From the NCBI GenBank assembly GCA_022605955.1, contig JAKCOZ010000578.1, positions 1-64,000 of the forward strand: 64,000 bases of DNA, given 5' to 3'. The position numbers were made by a program, and so were the translations under genes. Numbering within the stretch: the stretch's first letter is position 1; every line of letters starts with the position of its first letter. Of the stretch, positions 48,749-61,420 are shown one piece after another. This DNA is from Rallus limicola (lineage: Eukaryota > Chordata > Aves > Gruiformes > Rallidae). The notes under the pieces were generated by a model. It had not been told where the DNA came from. It saw only the letters and a program-made list of their open reading frames with translations, and searched no databases.

Positions 48749-51700
48749 ATGCCTTTCAGTCCTAGCTTCTTTACTTTGGGAGTTATTGCTGGACGTTTAG
48801 CATGTTTTGAACTGCAGTCTGCTAGGGCCGAGAAAAGCACCGTAGGGGGTTCCAGGCATGTTCCCTCTTTCCAGGCAAAGGAAAAGGCTGAGAGCCAAAG
48901 TGACAGGGTCTGCTTGTGTGTCCTGTTAGGAGGTTTCATACAAGCTATGCCTTTCAGTCCTAGCTTCTTTACTTTGGGAGTTATTGCTGGACGTTTAGCA
49001 TGTTTTGAACTGCAGTCTGCTAGGGCCGAGAAAAGCACTGTAGGAGGTAGCAGGTATGTTCCTTCTTACCAGGCAAAGGAAAAGGCTGAGAGCCAAAGTG
49101 ACAGGGTCTGCTTGTGTGTCCTGTTAGGAGGTTTCAGACAAGCTATGCCTTTCAGTCCTAGCTTCTTTACTTTGGGAGTTATTGCTGGACGTTTAGCATG
49201 TTTTGAACTGCAGTCTGCTAGGGCCGAGAAAAGCACCGTAGGAGCTTCCAGGCATGTTCCCTCTTTCCAGGCAAAGGAAAAGGCTGAGAGCCAAAGTGAC
49301 AGGGTCTGCTTGTGTGTCCTGTTAGGAGGTTTCAGACAAGCTATGCCTTTCAGTCCTAGCTTCTTTACTTTGGGAGTTATTGCTGGACGTTTAGCATGTT
49401 TTGAACTGCAGTCTGCTAGGGCCGAGAAAAGCACCGTAGGAGGTTCCAGGCATGTTCCCTCTTTCCAGGCAAAGGAAAAGGCTGAGAGCCAAAGTGACAG
49501 GGTCTGCTTGTGTGTCCTGTTAGGAGGTTTCAGACAAGCTATGCCTTTCAGTCCTAGCTTCTTTACTTTGGGAGTTATTGCTGGACGTTTAGCATGTTTT
49601 GAACTGCAGTCTGCTAGGGCTGAGAAAAGCACCGTAGGAGGTTCCAGGCATGTTCCCTCTTTCCAGGCAAAGGAAAAGGCTGAGAGCCAAAGTGACAGGG
49701 TCTGCTTGTGTGTCCTGTTAGGAGGTTTCAGACAAGCTATGCCTTTCAGTCCTAGCTTCTTTACTTTGGGAGTTATTGCTGGACGTTTAGCAAGTTTTGA
49801 ACTGCAGTCTGCTAGGGCCGAGAAAAGCACTGTAGGAGCTTCCAGGCATGTTCCCTCTTTCCAGGCAAAGGAAAAGGCTGAGAGCCAAAGTGACAGGGTC
49901 TGCTTGTGTGTCCTGTTAGGAGGTTTCAGACAAGCTATGCCTTTCAGTCCTAGCTTCTTTACTTTGGGAGTTATTGCTGGACGTTTAGCATGTTTTGAAC
50001 TGCAGTCTGCTAGGGCCGAGAAAAGCACCGTAGGAGCTTCCAGGCATGTTCCCTCTTTCCAGGCAAAGGAAAAGGCTGAGAGCCAAAGTGACAGGGTCTG
50101 CTTGTGTGTCCTGTTAGGAGGTTTCAGACAAGCTATGCCTTTCAGTCCTAGCTTCTTTACTTTGGGAGTTATTGCTGGACGTTTAGCATGTTTTGAACTG
50201 CAGTCTGCTAGGGCCGAGAAAAGCACCGTAGGAGCTTCCAGGCATGTTCCCTCTTTCCAGGCAAAGGAAAAGGCTGAGAGCCAAAGTGACAGGGTCTGCT
50301 TGTGTGTCCTGTTAGGAGGTTTCAGACAAGCTATGCCTTTCAGTCCTAGCTTCTTTACTTTGGGAGTTATTGCTGGACGTTTAGCATGTTTTGAACTGCA
50401 GTCTGCTAGGGCCGAGAAAAGCACCGTAGGAGGTTCCAGGCATGTTCCCTCTTTCCAGGCAAAGGAAAAGGCTGAGAGCCAAAGTGACAGGGTCTGCTTG
50501 TGTGTCCTGTTAGGAGGTTTCAGACAAGCTATGCCTTTCATGCCTAGCTTCTTTACTTTGGGAGTTATTGCTGGACGTTTAGCATGTTTTGAACTGCAGT
50601 CTGCTAGGGCCGAGAAAAGCACCGTAGGAGGTTCCAGGCATGTTCCCTCTTTCCAGGCAAAGGAAAAGGCTGAGAGCCAAAGTGACAGGGTCTGCTTGTG
50701 TGTCCTGTTAGGAGGTTTCATACAAGCTATGCCTTTCAGTCCTAGCTTCTTTACTTTGGGAGTTATTGCTGGACGTTTAGCATGTTTTGAACTGCAGTCT
50801 GCTAGGGCCGAGAAAAGCACCGTAGGAGGTTCCAGGCATGTTCCCTCTTTCCAGGCAAAGGAAAAGGCTGAGAGCCAAAGTGACAGGGTCTGCTTGTGTG
50901 TCCTGTTAGGAGGTTTTAGACAAGCTATGCCTTTCAGTCCTAGCTTCTTTACTTTGGGAGTTATTGCTGGACGTTTAGCATGTTTTGAACTGCAGTCTGC
51001 TAGGGCTGAGAAAAGCACCGTAGGAGGTTCCAGGCATGTTCCCTCTTTCCAGGCAAAGGAAAAGGCTGAGAGCCAAAGTGACAGGGTCTGCTTGTGTGTC
51101 CTGTTAGGAGGTTTCAGACAAGCTATGCCTTTCAGTCCTAGCTTCTTTACTTTGGGAGTTATTGCTGGACGTTTAGCAAGTTTTGAACTGCAGTCTGCTA
51201 GGGCCGAGAAAAGCACTGTAGGAGCTTCCAGGCATGTTCCCTCTTTCCAGGCAAAGGAAAAGGCTGAGAGCCAAAGTGACAGGGTCTGCTTGTGTGTCCT
51301 GTTAGGAGGTTTCAGACAAGCTATGCCTTTCAGTCCTAGCTTCTTTACTTTGGGAGTTATTGCTGGACGTTTAGCATGTTTTGAACTGCAGTCTGCTAGG
51401 GCCGAGAAAAGCACCGTAGGAGGTTCCAGGCATGTTCCCTCTTTCCAGGCAAAGGAAAAGGCTGAGAGCCAAAGTGACAGGGTCTGCTTGTGTGTCCTGT
51501 TAGGAGGTTTCAGACAAGCTATGCCTTTCAGTCCTAGCTTCTTTACTTTGGGAGTTATTGCTGGACGTTTAGCATGTTTTGAACTGCAGTCTGCTAGGGC
51601 CGAGAAAAGCACCGTAGGAGGTTCCAGGCATGTTCCCTCTTTCCAGGCAAAGGAAAAGGCTGAGAGCCAAAGTGACAGGGTCTGCTTGTGTGTCCTGTTA

Positions 51701-51916
51701 GGAGGTTTCAGACAAGCTATGCCTTTCATGCCTAGCTTCTTTACTTTGGGAGTTATTGCTGGACGTTTAGCATGTTTTGAACTGCAGTCTGCTAGGGCCG
51801 AGAAAAGCACCGTAGGAGGTTCCAGGCATGTTCCCTCTTTCCAGGCAAAGGAAAAGGCTGAGAGCCAAAGTGACAGGGTCTGCTTGTGTGTCCTGTTATA
51901 AGGTTTCAGACAAGCT
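48551..51916 (+). repeat. Higher-order unit, 17 monomers
   Basis: Begins with a TCATGCC monomer carrying the AGCAGGTATG block, placed directly after a TATAAG monomer (TAA ending 48535), and ends at the next such junction. Inside are the GGGGGTTCC monomer followed by the TTCATACAAG / TTCTTACCAGG monomer, a pairing also seen near 38941, 41121, 42705 and 46863 with or without TTCATACAAG. Confidence 0.7.
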
Positions 51917-52032
51917 ATGCCTTTCATGCCTAGCTTCTTTACTTTGGGAGTTATTGCTGGACGTTTAGCATGTTTTGAACTGCAGTCTGCTAGGGCCGAG
52001 AAAAGCACTGTAGGAGGTAGCAGGTATGTTCC
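50918..52032 (+). repeat. 1,115-bp block repeated 17 monomers downstream, copy 2
   Basis: Partner of 47552-48666. It includes the TATAAG site ending at 51901 and the opening monomer at 51917, so the duplicated segment spans a higher-order unit boundary. Confidence 0.8.
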
Positions 52033-53896
52033 TTCTTTCCAGGCAAAGGAAAAGGCTGAGAGCCAAAGTGACAGGGTCTGCTTGTGTGTCCTGTTAGGAG
52101 GTTTCAGACAAGCTATGCCTTTCAGTCCTAGCTTCTTTACTTTGGGAGTTATTGCTGGACGTTTAGCATGTTTTGAACTGCAGTCTGCTAGGGCCGAGAA
52201 AAGCACCGTAGGAGCTTCCAGGCATGTTCCCTCTTTCCAGGCAAAGGAAAAGGCTGAGAGCCAAAGTGACAGGGTCTGCTTGTGTGTCCTGTTAGGAGGT
52301 TTCAGACAAGCTATGCCTTTCAGTCCTAGCTTCTTTACTTTGGGAGTTATTGCTGGACGTTTAGCATGTTTTGAACTGCAGTCTGCTAGGGCCGAGAAAA
52401 GCACCGTAGGAGCTTCCAGGCATGTTCCCTCTTTCCAGGCAAAGGAAAAGGCTGAGAGCCAAAGTGACAGGGTCTGCTTGTGTGTCCTGTTAGGAGGTTT
52501 CAGACAAGCTATGCCTTTCAGTCCTAGCTTCTTTACTTTGGGAGTTATTGCTGGACGTTTAGCATGTTTTAAACTGCAGTCTGCTAGGGCTGAGAAAAGC
52601 ACCGTAGGAGGTTCCAGGCATGTTCCCTCTTTCCAGGCAAAGGAAAAGGCTGAGAGCCAAAGTGACAGGGTCTGCTTGTGTGTCCTGTTAGGAGGTTTCA
52701 GACAAGCTATGCCTTTCAGTCCTAGCTTCTTTACTTTGGGAGTTATTGCTGGACGTTTAGCAAGTTTTGAACTGCAGTCTGCTAGGGCCGAGAAAAGCAC
52801 TGTAGGAGCTTCCAGGCATGTTCCCTCTTTCCAGGCAAAGGAAAAGGCTGAGAGCCAAAGTGACAGGGTCTGCTTGTGTGTCCTGTTAGGAGGTTTCAGA
52901 CAAGCTATGCCTTTCATGCCTAGCTTCTTTACTTTGGGAGTTATTGCTGGACGTTTAGCATGTTTTGAACTGCAGTCTGCTAGGGCCGAGAAAAGCACCG
53001 TAGGAGGTTCCAGGCATGTTCCCTCTTTCCAGGCAAAGGAAAAGGCTGAGAGCCAAAGTGACAGGGTCTGCTTGTGTGTCCTGTTAGGAGGTTTCAGACA
53101 AGCTATGCCTTTCAGTCCTAGCTTCTTTACTTTGGGAGTTATTGCTGGACGTTTAGCATGTTTTGAACTGCAGTCTGCTAGGGCCGAGAAAAGCACCGTA
53201 GGAGCTTCCAGGCATGTTCCCTCTTTCCAGGCAAAGGAAAAGGCTGAGAGCCAAAGTGACAGGGTCTGCTTGTGTGTCCTGTTAGGAGGTTTCAGACAAG
53301 CTATGCCTTTCAGTCCTAGCTTCTTTACTTTGGGAGTTATTGCTGGACGTTTAGCATGTTTTGAACTGCAGTCTGCTAGGGCTGAGAAAAGCACCGTAGG
53401 AGGTTCCAGGCATGTTCCCTCTTTCCAGGCAAAGGAAAATACTGAGAGCCAAAGTGACAGGGTCTGCTTGTGTGTCCTGTTAGGAGGTTTCAGACAAGCT
53501 ATGCCTTTCAGTCCTAGCTTCTTTACTTTGGGAGTTATTGCTGGACGTTTAGCAAGTTTTGAACTGCAGTCTGCTAGGGCCGAGAAAAGCACCGTAGGAG
53601 GTTCCAGGCATGTTCCCTCTTTCCAGGCAAAGGAAAAGGCTGAGAGCCAAAGTGACAGGGTCTGCTTGTGTGTCCTGTTAGGAGGTTTCAGACAAGCTAT
53701 GCCTTTCAGTCCTAGCTTCTTTACTTTGGGAGTTATTGCTGGACGTTTAGCAAGTTTTGAACTGCAGTCTTCTAGGGCCGAGAAAAGCACCGTAGGAGGT
53801 TCCAGGCATGTTCCCTCTTTCCAGGCAAAGGAAAAGGCTGAGAGCCAAAGTGACAGGGTCTGCTTGTGTGTCCTGCTAGGAGGTTTCAGACAAGCT
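51917..53896 (+). repeat. Higher-order unit, 10 monomers
   Basis: Opens with the AGCAGGTATG TCATGCC monomer after the TATAAG site ending at 51901. It closes with a monomer holding GTCTTCTAGGG, whose end reads TCCTGCTAGGAGG where other units have TATAAG. It also contains two private changes, TTTTAAACTG near 52570 and GGAAAATACTG near 53440. Confidence 0.7.
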
Positions 53897-54490
53897 ATGC
53901 CTTTCATGCCTAGCTTCTTTACTTTGGGAGTTATTGCTGGACGTTTAGCATGTTTTGAACTGCAGTCTGCTAGGGCCGAGAAAAGCACTGTAGGAGGTAG
54001 CAGGTATGTTCCTTCTTTCCAGGCAAAGGAAAAGGCTGAGAGCCAAAGTGACAGGGTCTGCTTGTGTGTCCTGTTAGGAGGTTTCAGACAAGCTATGCCT
54101 TTCATGCCTAGCTTCTTTACTTTGGGAGTTATTGCTGGACGTTTAGCATGTTTTGAACTGCAGTCTGCTAGGGCCGAGAAAAGCACCGTAGGAGCTTCCA
54201 GGCATGTTCCCTCTTTCCAGGCAAAGGAAAAGGCTGAGAGCGAAAGTGACAGGGTCTGCTTGTGTGTCCTGTTAGGAGGTTTCAGACAAGCTATGCCTTT
54301 CAGTCCTAGCTTCTTTACTTTGGGAGTTATTGCTGGACGTTTAGCATGTTTTGAACTGCAGTCTGCTAGGGCCGAGAAAAGCACCGTAGGAGGTTCCAGG
54401 CATGTTCCCTCTTTCCAGGCAAAGGAAAAGGCTGAGAGCCAAAGTGACAGGGTCTGCTTGTGTGTCCTGTTAGGAGGTTTCAGACAAGCT

Positions 54491-54886
54491 ATGCCTTTCA
54501 GTCCTAGCTTCTTTACTTTGGGAGTTATTGCTGGACGTTTAGCAAGTTTTGAACTGCAGTCTGCTAGGGCCGAGAAAAGCACTGTAGGAGCTTCCAGGCA
54601 TGTTCCCTCTTTCCAGGCAAAGGAAAAGGCTGAGAGCCAAAGTGACAGGGTCTGCTTGAGTGTCCTGTTAGGAGGTTTCATACAAGCTATGCCTTTCAGT
54701 CCTAGTTTCTTTACTTTGGGAGTTATTGCTGGACGTTTAGCATGTTTTGAACTGCAGTCTGCTAGGGCCGAGAAAAGCACCGTAGGAGGTTCCAGGCATG
54801 TTCCCTCTTTCCAGGCAAAGGAAAAGGCTGAGAGCCAAAGTGACAGGGTCTGCTTGTGTGTCCTGTTAGGAGGTTTCAGACAAGCT
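54491..54886 (+). repeat. Two-monomer tandem duplication, copy 1
   Basis: A dimer of one GCAAGTTTT monomer ending in CTTGAGTGTCC and one TAGTTTCTTT monomer. The rare markers at 54655 and 54706 recur at 55051 and 55102, exactly 396 bp on. It occurs once, not twice, in the corresponding places of the units at 56669 and 61421. Confidence 0.8.
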
Positions 54887-55282
54887 ATGCCTTTCAGTCC
54901 TAGCTTCTTTACTTTGGGAGTTATTGCTGGACGTTTAGCAAGTTTTGAACTGCAGTCTGCTAGGGCCGAGAAAAGCACTGTAGGAGCTTCCAGGCATGTT
55001 CCCTCTTTCCAGGCAAAGGAAAAGGCTGAGAGCCAAAGTGACAGGGTCTGCTTGAGTGTCCTGTTAGGAGGTTTCATACAAGCTATGCCTTTCAGTCCTA
55101 GTTTCTTTACTTTGGGAGTTATTGCTGGACGTTTAGCATGTTTTGAACTGCAGTCTGCTAGGGCCGAGAAAAGCACCGTAGGAGGTTCCAGGCATGTTCC
55201 CTCTTTCCAGGCAAAGGAAAAGGCTGAGAGCCAAAGTGACAGGGTCTGCTTGTGTGTCCTGTTAGGAGGTTTCAGACAAGCT
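54887..55282 (+). repeat. Two-monomer tandem duplication, copy 2
   Basis: Second copy of the dimer. Its presence accounts for two of the extra monomers in this unit relative to related units downstream. Confidence 0.8.
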
Positions 55283-57668
55283 ATGCCTTTCAGTCCTAGC
55301 TTCTTTACTTTGGGAGTTATTGCTGGACGTTTAGCAAGTTTTGAACTGCAGTCTGCTAGGGCCGAGAAAAGCACTGTAGGAGCTTCCAGGCATGTTCCCT
55401 CTTTCCAGGCAAAGGAAAAGGCTGAGAGCCAAAGTGACAGGGTCTGCTTGTGTGTCCTGTTAGGAGGTTTCAGACAAGCTATGCCTTTCATGCCTAGCTT
55501 CTTTACTTTGGGAGTTATTGCTGGACGTTTAGCATGTTTTGAACTGCAGTCTGCTAGGGCCGAGAAAAGCACCGTAGGAGGTTCCAGGCATGTTCCCTCT
55601 TTCCAGGCAAAGGAAAAGGCTGAGAGCCAAAGTGACAGGGTCTGCTTGTGTGTCCTGTTAGGAGGTTTCAGACAAGCTATGCCTTTCAGTCCTAGCTTCT
55701 TTACTTTGGGAGTTATTGCTGGACGTTTAGCATGTTTTGAACTGCAGTCTGCTAGGGCCGAGAAAAGCACCGTAGGAGGTTCCAGGCATGTTCCCTCTTT
55801 CCAGGCAAAGGAAAAGGCTGAGAGCCAAAGTGACAGGGTCTGCTTGTGTGTCCTGTTAGGAGGTTTCAGACAAGCTATGCCTTTCAGTCCTAGCTTCTTT
55901 ACTTTGGGAGTTATTGCTGGACGTTTAGCATGTTTTGAACTGCAGTCTGCTAGGGCTGAGAAAAGCACCGTAGGAGGTTCCAGGCATGTTCCCTCTTTCC
56001 AGGCAAAGGAAAAGGCTGAGAGCCAAAGTGACAGGGTCTGCTTGTGTGTCCTGTTAGGAGGTTTCAGACAAGCTATGCCTTTCAGTCCTAGCTTCTTTAC
56101 TTTGGGAGTTATTGCTGGACGTTTAGCAAGTTTTGAACTGCAGTCTGCTAGGGCCGAGAAAAGCACTGTAGGAGCTTCCAGGCATGTTCCCTCTTTCCAG
56201 GCAAAGGAAAAGGCTGAGAGCCAAAGTGACAGGGTCTGCTTGTGTGTCCTGTTAGGAGGTTTCAGACAAGCTATGCCTTTCAGTCCTAGCTTCTTTACTT
56301 TGGGAGTTATTGCTGGACGTTTAGCATGTTTTGAACTGCAGTCTGCTAGGGCCGAGAAAAGCACCGTAGGAGGTTCCAGGCATGTTCCCTCTTTCCAGGC
56401 AAAGGAAAAGGCTGAGAGCCAAAGTGACAGGGTCTGCTTGTGTGTCCTGTTAGGAGGTTTCAGACAAGCTATGCCTTTCAGTCCTAGCTTCTTTACTTTG
56501 GGAGTTATTGCTGGACGTTTAGCAAGTTTTGAACTGCAGTCTTCTAGGGCCGAGAAAAGCACCGTAGGAGGTTCCAGGCATGTTCCCTCTTTCCAGGCAA
56601 AGGAAAAGGCTGAGAGCCAAAGTGACAGGGTCTGCTTGTGTGTCCTGTTATAAGGTTTCAGACAAGCTATGCCTTTCATGCCTAGCTTCTTTACTTTGGG
56701 AGTTATTGCTGGACGTTTAGCATGTTTTGAACTGCAGTCTGCTAGGGCCGAGAAAAGCACTGTAGGAGGTAGCAGGTATGTTCCTTCTTTCCAGGCAAAG
56801 GAAAAGGCTGAGAGCCAAAGTGACAGGGTCTGCTTGTGTGTCCTGTTAGGAGGTTTCAGACAAGCTATGCCTTTCATGCCTAGCTTCTTTACTTTGGGAG
56901 TTATTGCTGGACGTTTAGCATGTTTTGAACTGCAGTCTGCTAGGGCCGAGAAAAGCACCGTAGGAGCTTCCAGGCATGTTCCCTCTTTCCAGGCAAAGGA
57001 AAAGGCTGAGAGCGAAAGTGACAGGGTCTGCTTGTGTGTCCTGTTAGGAGGTTTCAGACAAGCTATGCCTTTCAGTCCTAGCTTCTTTACTTTGGGAGTT
57101 ATTGCTGGACGTTTAGCATGTTTTGAACTGCAGTCTGCTAGGGCCGAGAAAAGCACCGTAGGAGGTTCCAGGCATGTTCCCTCTTTCCAGGCAAAGGAAA
57201 AGGCTGAGAGCCAAAGTGACAGGGTCTGCTTGTGTGTCCTGTTAGGAGGTTTCAGACAAGCTATGCCTTTCAGTCCTAGCTTCTTTACTTTGGGAGTTAT
57301 TGCTGGACGTTTAGCAAGTTTTGAACTGCAGTCTGCTAGGGCCGAGAAAAGCACTGTAGGAGCTTCCAGGCATGTTCCCTCTTTCCAGGCAAAGGAAAAG
57401 GCTGAGAGCCAAAGTGACAGGGTCTGCTTGAGTGTCCTGTTAGGAGGTTTCATACAAGCTATGCCTTTCAGTCCTAGTTTCTTTACTTTGGGAGTTATTG
57501 CTGGACGTTTAGCATGTTTTGAACTGCAGTCTGCTAGGGCCGAGAAAAGCACCGTAGGAGGTTCCAGGCATGTTCCCTCTTTCCAGGCAAAGGAAAAGGC
57601 TGAGAGCCAAAGTGACAGGGTCTGCTTGTGTGTCCTGTTAGGAGGTTTCAGACAAGCTATGCCTTTCA
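55166..57668 (+). repeat. 2,503-bp block repeated 24 monomers downstream, copy 1
   Basis: Matches 59918-62420 at an offset of 4,752 bp with no difference that I see across about 12.6 monomers. The block includes the GTCTTCTAGGG/TATAAG monomer, the AGCAGGTATG opening monomer, GAGCGAAAG, CTTGAGTG and TAGTTTC. It is bounded by C/T at 55165/59917 and G/T at 57669/62421. Confidence 0.85.
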
Positions 57669-58252
57669 GTCCTAGCTTCTTTACTTTGGGAGTTATTGCT
57701 GGACGTTTAGCATGTTTTGAACTGCAGTCTGCTAGGGCCGAGAAAAGCACCGTAGGAGGTTCCAGGCATGTTCCCTCTTTCCAGGCAAAGGAAAAGGCTG
57801 AGAGCCAAAGTGACAGGGTCTGCTTGTGTGTCCTGTTAGGAGGTTTCAGACAAGCTATGCCTTTCATGCCTAGCTTCTTTACTTTGGGAGTTATTGCTGG
57901 ACGTTTAGCATGTTTTGAACTGCAGTCTGCTAGGGCCGAGAAAAGCACCGTAGGAGGTTCCAGGCATGTTCCCTCTTTCCAGGCAAAGGAAAAGGCTGAG
58001 AGCCAAAGTGACAGGGTCTGCTTGTGTGTCCTGTTATAAGGTTTCAGACAAGCTATGCCTTTCATGCCTAGCTTCTTTACTTTGGGAGTTATTGCTGGAC
58101 GTTTAGCATGTTTTGAACTGCAGTCTGCTAGGGCCGAGAAAAGCACCGTAGGAGGTTCCAGGCATGTTCCCTCTTTCCAGGCAAAGGAAAAGGCTGAGAG
58201 CCAAAGTGACAGGGTCTGCTTGTGTGTCCTGTTATAAGGTTTCAGACAAGCT
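56669..58252 (+). repeat. Higher-order unit, 8 monomers
   Basis: Opens with the AGCAGGTATG monomer after TATAAG ending at 56653, followed by GAGCGAAAG, plain, GCAAGTTTT/CTTGAGTG, TTCATACAAG/TAGTTTC, plain, and then two consecutive TATAAG monomers (TAA ending 58039 and 58237). The doubled terminal monomer looks like a single-unit gain. Confidence 0.75.
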
Positions 58253-59440
58253 ATGCCTTTCATGCCTAGCTTCTTTACTTTGGGAGTTATTGCTGGACGT
58301 TTAGCATGTTTTGAACTGCAGTCTGCTAGGGCCGAGAAAAGCACTGTAGGAGGTAGCAGGTATGTTCCTTCTTTCCAGGCAAAGGAAAAGGCTGAGAGCC
58401 AAAGTGACAGGGTCTGCTTGTGTGTCCTGTTAGGAGGTTTCAGACAAGCTATGCCTTTCAGTCCTAGCTTCTTTACTTTGGGAGTTATTGCTGGACGTTT
58501 AGCATGTTTTGAACTGCAGTCTGCTAGGGCCGAGAAAAGCACCGTAGGAGCTTCCAGGCATGTTCCCTCTTTCCAGGCAAAGGAAAAGGCTGAGAGCCAA
58601 AGTGACAGGGTCTGCTTGTGTGTCCTGTTAGGAGGTTTCAGACAAGCTATGCCTTTCAGTCCTAGCTTCTTTACTTTGGGAGTTATTGCTGGACGTTTAG
58701 CAAGTTTTGAACTGCAGTCTGCTAGGGCCGAGAAAAGCACTGTAGGAGCTTCCAGGCATGTTCCCTCTTTCCAGGCAAAGGAAAAGGCTGAGAGCCAAAG
58801 TGACAGGGTCTGCTTGAGTGTCCTGTTAGGAGGTTTCATACAAGCTATGCCTTTCAGTCCTAGTTTCTTTTCTTTGGGAGTTATTGCTGGACGTTTAGCA
58901 TGTTTTGAACTGCAGTCTGCTAGGGCCGAGAAAAGCACCGTAGGAGGTTCCAGGCATGTTCCCTCTTTCCAGGCAAAGGAAAAGGCTGAGAGCCAAAGTG
59001 ACAGGGTCTGCTTGTGTGTCCTGTTAGGAGGTTTCAGACAAGCTATGCCTTTCAGTCCTAGCTTCTTTACTTTGGGAGTTATTGCTGGACGTTTAGCATG
59101 TTTTGAACTGCAGTCTGCTAGGGCCGAGAAAAGCACCGTAGGAGGTTCCAGGCATGTTCCCTCTTTCCAGGCAAAGGAAAAGGCTGAGAGCCAAAGTGAC
59201 AGGGTCTGCTTGTGTGTCCTGTTAGGAGGTTTCAGACAAGCTATGCCTTTCATGCCTAGCTTCTTTACTTTGGGAGTTATTGCTGGACGTTTAGCATGTT
59301 TTGAACTGCAGTCTGCTAGGGCCGAGAAAAGCACCGTAGGAGGTTCCAGGCATGTTCCCTCTTTCCAGGCAAAGGAAAAGGCTGAGAGCCAAAGTGACAG
59401 GGTCTGCTTGTGTGTCCTGTTATAAGGTTTCAGACAAGCT
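58253..59440 (+). repeat. Higher-order unit, 6 monomers
   Basis: Shortest unit: the AGCAGGTATG opener, a GGAGCTTCC copy, GCAAGTTTT/CTTGAGTG, TAGTTTC with a private TTTTCTTTGGG change near 58871, a plain copy, and a TCATGCC copy ending in TATAAG (TAA ending 59425). Relative to the unit at 56669 it lacks two monomers. Confidence 0.75.
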
Positions 59441-61420
59441 ATGCCTTTCATGCCTAGCTTCTTTACTTTGGGAGTTATTGCTGGACGTTTAGCATGTTTT
59501 GAACTGCAGTCTGCTAGGGCCGAGAAAAGCACTGTAGGAGGTAGCAGGTATGTTCCTTCTTTCCAGGCAAAGGAAAAGGCTGAGAGCCAAAGTGACAGGG
59601 TCTGCTTGTGTGTCCTGTTAGGAGGTTTCAGACAAGCTATGCCTTTCAGTCCTAGCTTCTTTACTTTGGGAGTTATTGCTGGACGTTTAGCATGTTTTGA
59701 ACTGCAGTCTGCTAGGGCCGAGAAAAGCACCGTAGGAGCTTCCAGGCATGTTCCCTCTTTCCAGGCAAAGGAAAAGGCTGAGAGCCAAAGTGACAGGGTC
59801 TGCTTGTGTGTCCTGTTAGGAGGTTTCAGACAAGCTATGCCTTTCAGTCCTAGCTTCTTTACTTTGGGAGTTATTGCTGGACGTTTAGCATGTTTTGAAC
59901 TGCAGTCTGCTAGGGCTGAGAAAAGCACCGTAGGAGGTTCCAGGCATGTTCCCTCTTTCCAGGCAAAGGAAAAGGCTGAGAGCCAAAGTGACAGGGTCTG
60001 CTTGTGTGTCCTGTTAGGAGGTTTCAGACAAGCTATGCCTTTCAGTCCTAGCTTCTTTACTTTGGGAGTTATTGCTGGACGTTTAGCAAGTTTTGAACTG
60101 CAGTCTGCTAGGGCCGAGAAAAGCACTGTAGGAGCTTCCAGGCATGTTCCCTCTTTCCAGGCAAAGGAAAAGGCTGAGAGCCAAAGTGACAGGGTCTGCT
60201 TGTGTGTCCTGTTAGGAGGTTTCAGACAAGCTATGCCTTTCATGCCTAGCTTCTTTACTTTGGGAGTTATTGCTGGACGTTTAGCATGTTTTGAACTGCA
60301 GTCTGCTAGGGCCGAGAAAAGCACCGTAGGAGGTTCCAGGCATGTTCCCTCTTTCCAGGCAAAGGAAAAGGCTGAGAGCCAAAGTGACAGGGTCTGCTTG
60401 TGTGTCCTGTTAGGAGGTTTCAGACAAGCTATGCCTTTCAGTCCTAGCTTCTTTACTTTGGGAGTTATTGCTGGACGTTTAGCATGTTTTGAACTGCAGT
60501 CTGCTAGGGCCGAGAAAAGCACCGTAGGAGGTTCCAGGCATGTTCCCTCTTTCCAGGCAAAGGAAAAGGCTGAGAGCCAAAGTGACAGGGTCTGCTTGTG
60601 TGTCCTGTTAGGAGGTTTCAGACAAGCTATGCCTTTCAGTCCTAGCTTCTTTACTTTGGGAGTTATTGCTGGACGTTTAGCATGTTTTGAACTGCAGTCT
60701 GCTAGGGCTGAGAAAAGCACCGTAGGAGGTTCCAGGCATGTTCCCTCTTTCCAGGCAAAGGAAAAGGCTGAGAGCCAAAGTGACAGGGTCTGCTTGTGTG
60801 TCCTGTTAGGAGGTTTCAGACAAGCTATGCCTTTCAGTCCTAGCTTCTTTACTTTGGGAGTTATTGCTGGACGTTTAGCAAGTTTTGAACTGCAGTCTGC
60901 TAGGGCCGAGAAAAGCACTGTAGGAGCTTCCAGGCATGTTCCCTCTTTCCAGGCAAAGGAAAAGGCTGAGAGCCAAAGTGACAGGGTCTGCTTGTGTGTC
61001 CTGTTAGGAGGTTTCAGACAAGCTATGCCTTTCAGTCCTAGCTTCTTTACTTTGGGAGTTATTGCTGGACGTTTAGCATGTTTTGAACTGCAGTCTGCTA
61101 GGGCCGAGAAAAGCACCGTAGGAGGTTCCAGGCATGTTCCCTCTTTCCAGGCAAAGGAAAAGGCTGAGAGCCAAAGTGACAGGGTCTGCTTGTGTGTCCT
61201 GTTAGGAGGTTTCAGACAAGCTATGCCTTTCAGTCCTAGCTTCTTTACTTTGGGAGTTATTGCTGGACGTTTAGCAAGTTTTGAACTGCAGTCTTCTAGG
61301 GCCGAGAAAAGCACCGTAGGAGGTTCCAGGCATGTTCCCTCTTTCCAGGCAAAGGAAAAGGCTGAGAGCCAAAGTGACAGGGTCTGCTTGTGTGTCCTGT
61401 TATAAGGTTTCAGACAAGCT
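59441..61420 (+). repeat. Higher-order unit, 10 monomers
   Basis: Order: AGCAGGTATG opener, GGAGCTTCC, CTGAG, GCAAGTTTT, TCATGCC, plain, CTGAG, GCAAGTTTT, plain, then GCAAGTTTT with GTCTTCTAGGG ending in TATAAG (TAA ending 61405). It contains an internal four-monomer rhythm of CTGAG followed by GCAAGTTTT. Confidence 0.75.

Larger units (their letters stand above)
53897..56668 (+). repeat. Higher-order unit, 14 monomers
   Basis: Opens with the AGCAGGTATG monomer, then the GAGCGAAAG monomer, a plain copy, and two successive dimers of GCAAGTTTT/CTTGAGTG plus TTCATACAAG/TAGTTTC. It closes with the GTCTTCTAGGG monomer ending in TATAAG (TAA ending 56653). The first five monomers match the units starting at 56669 and 61421. 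Confidence 0.75.
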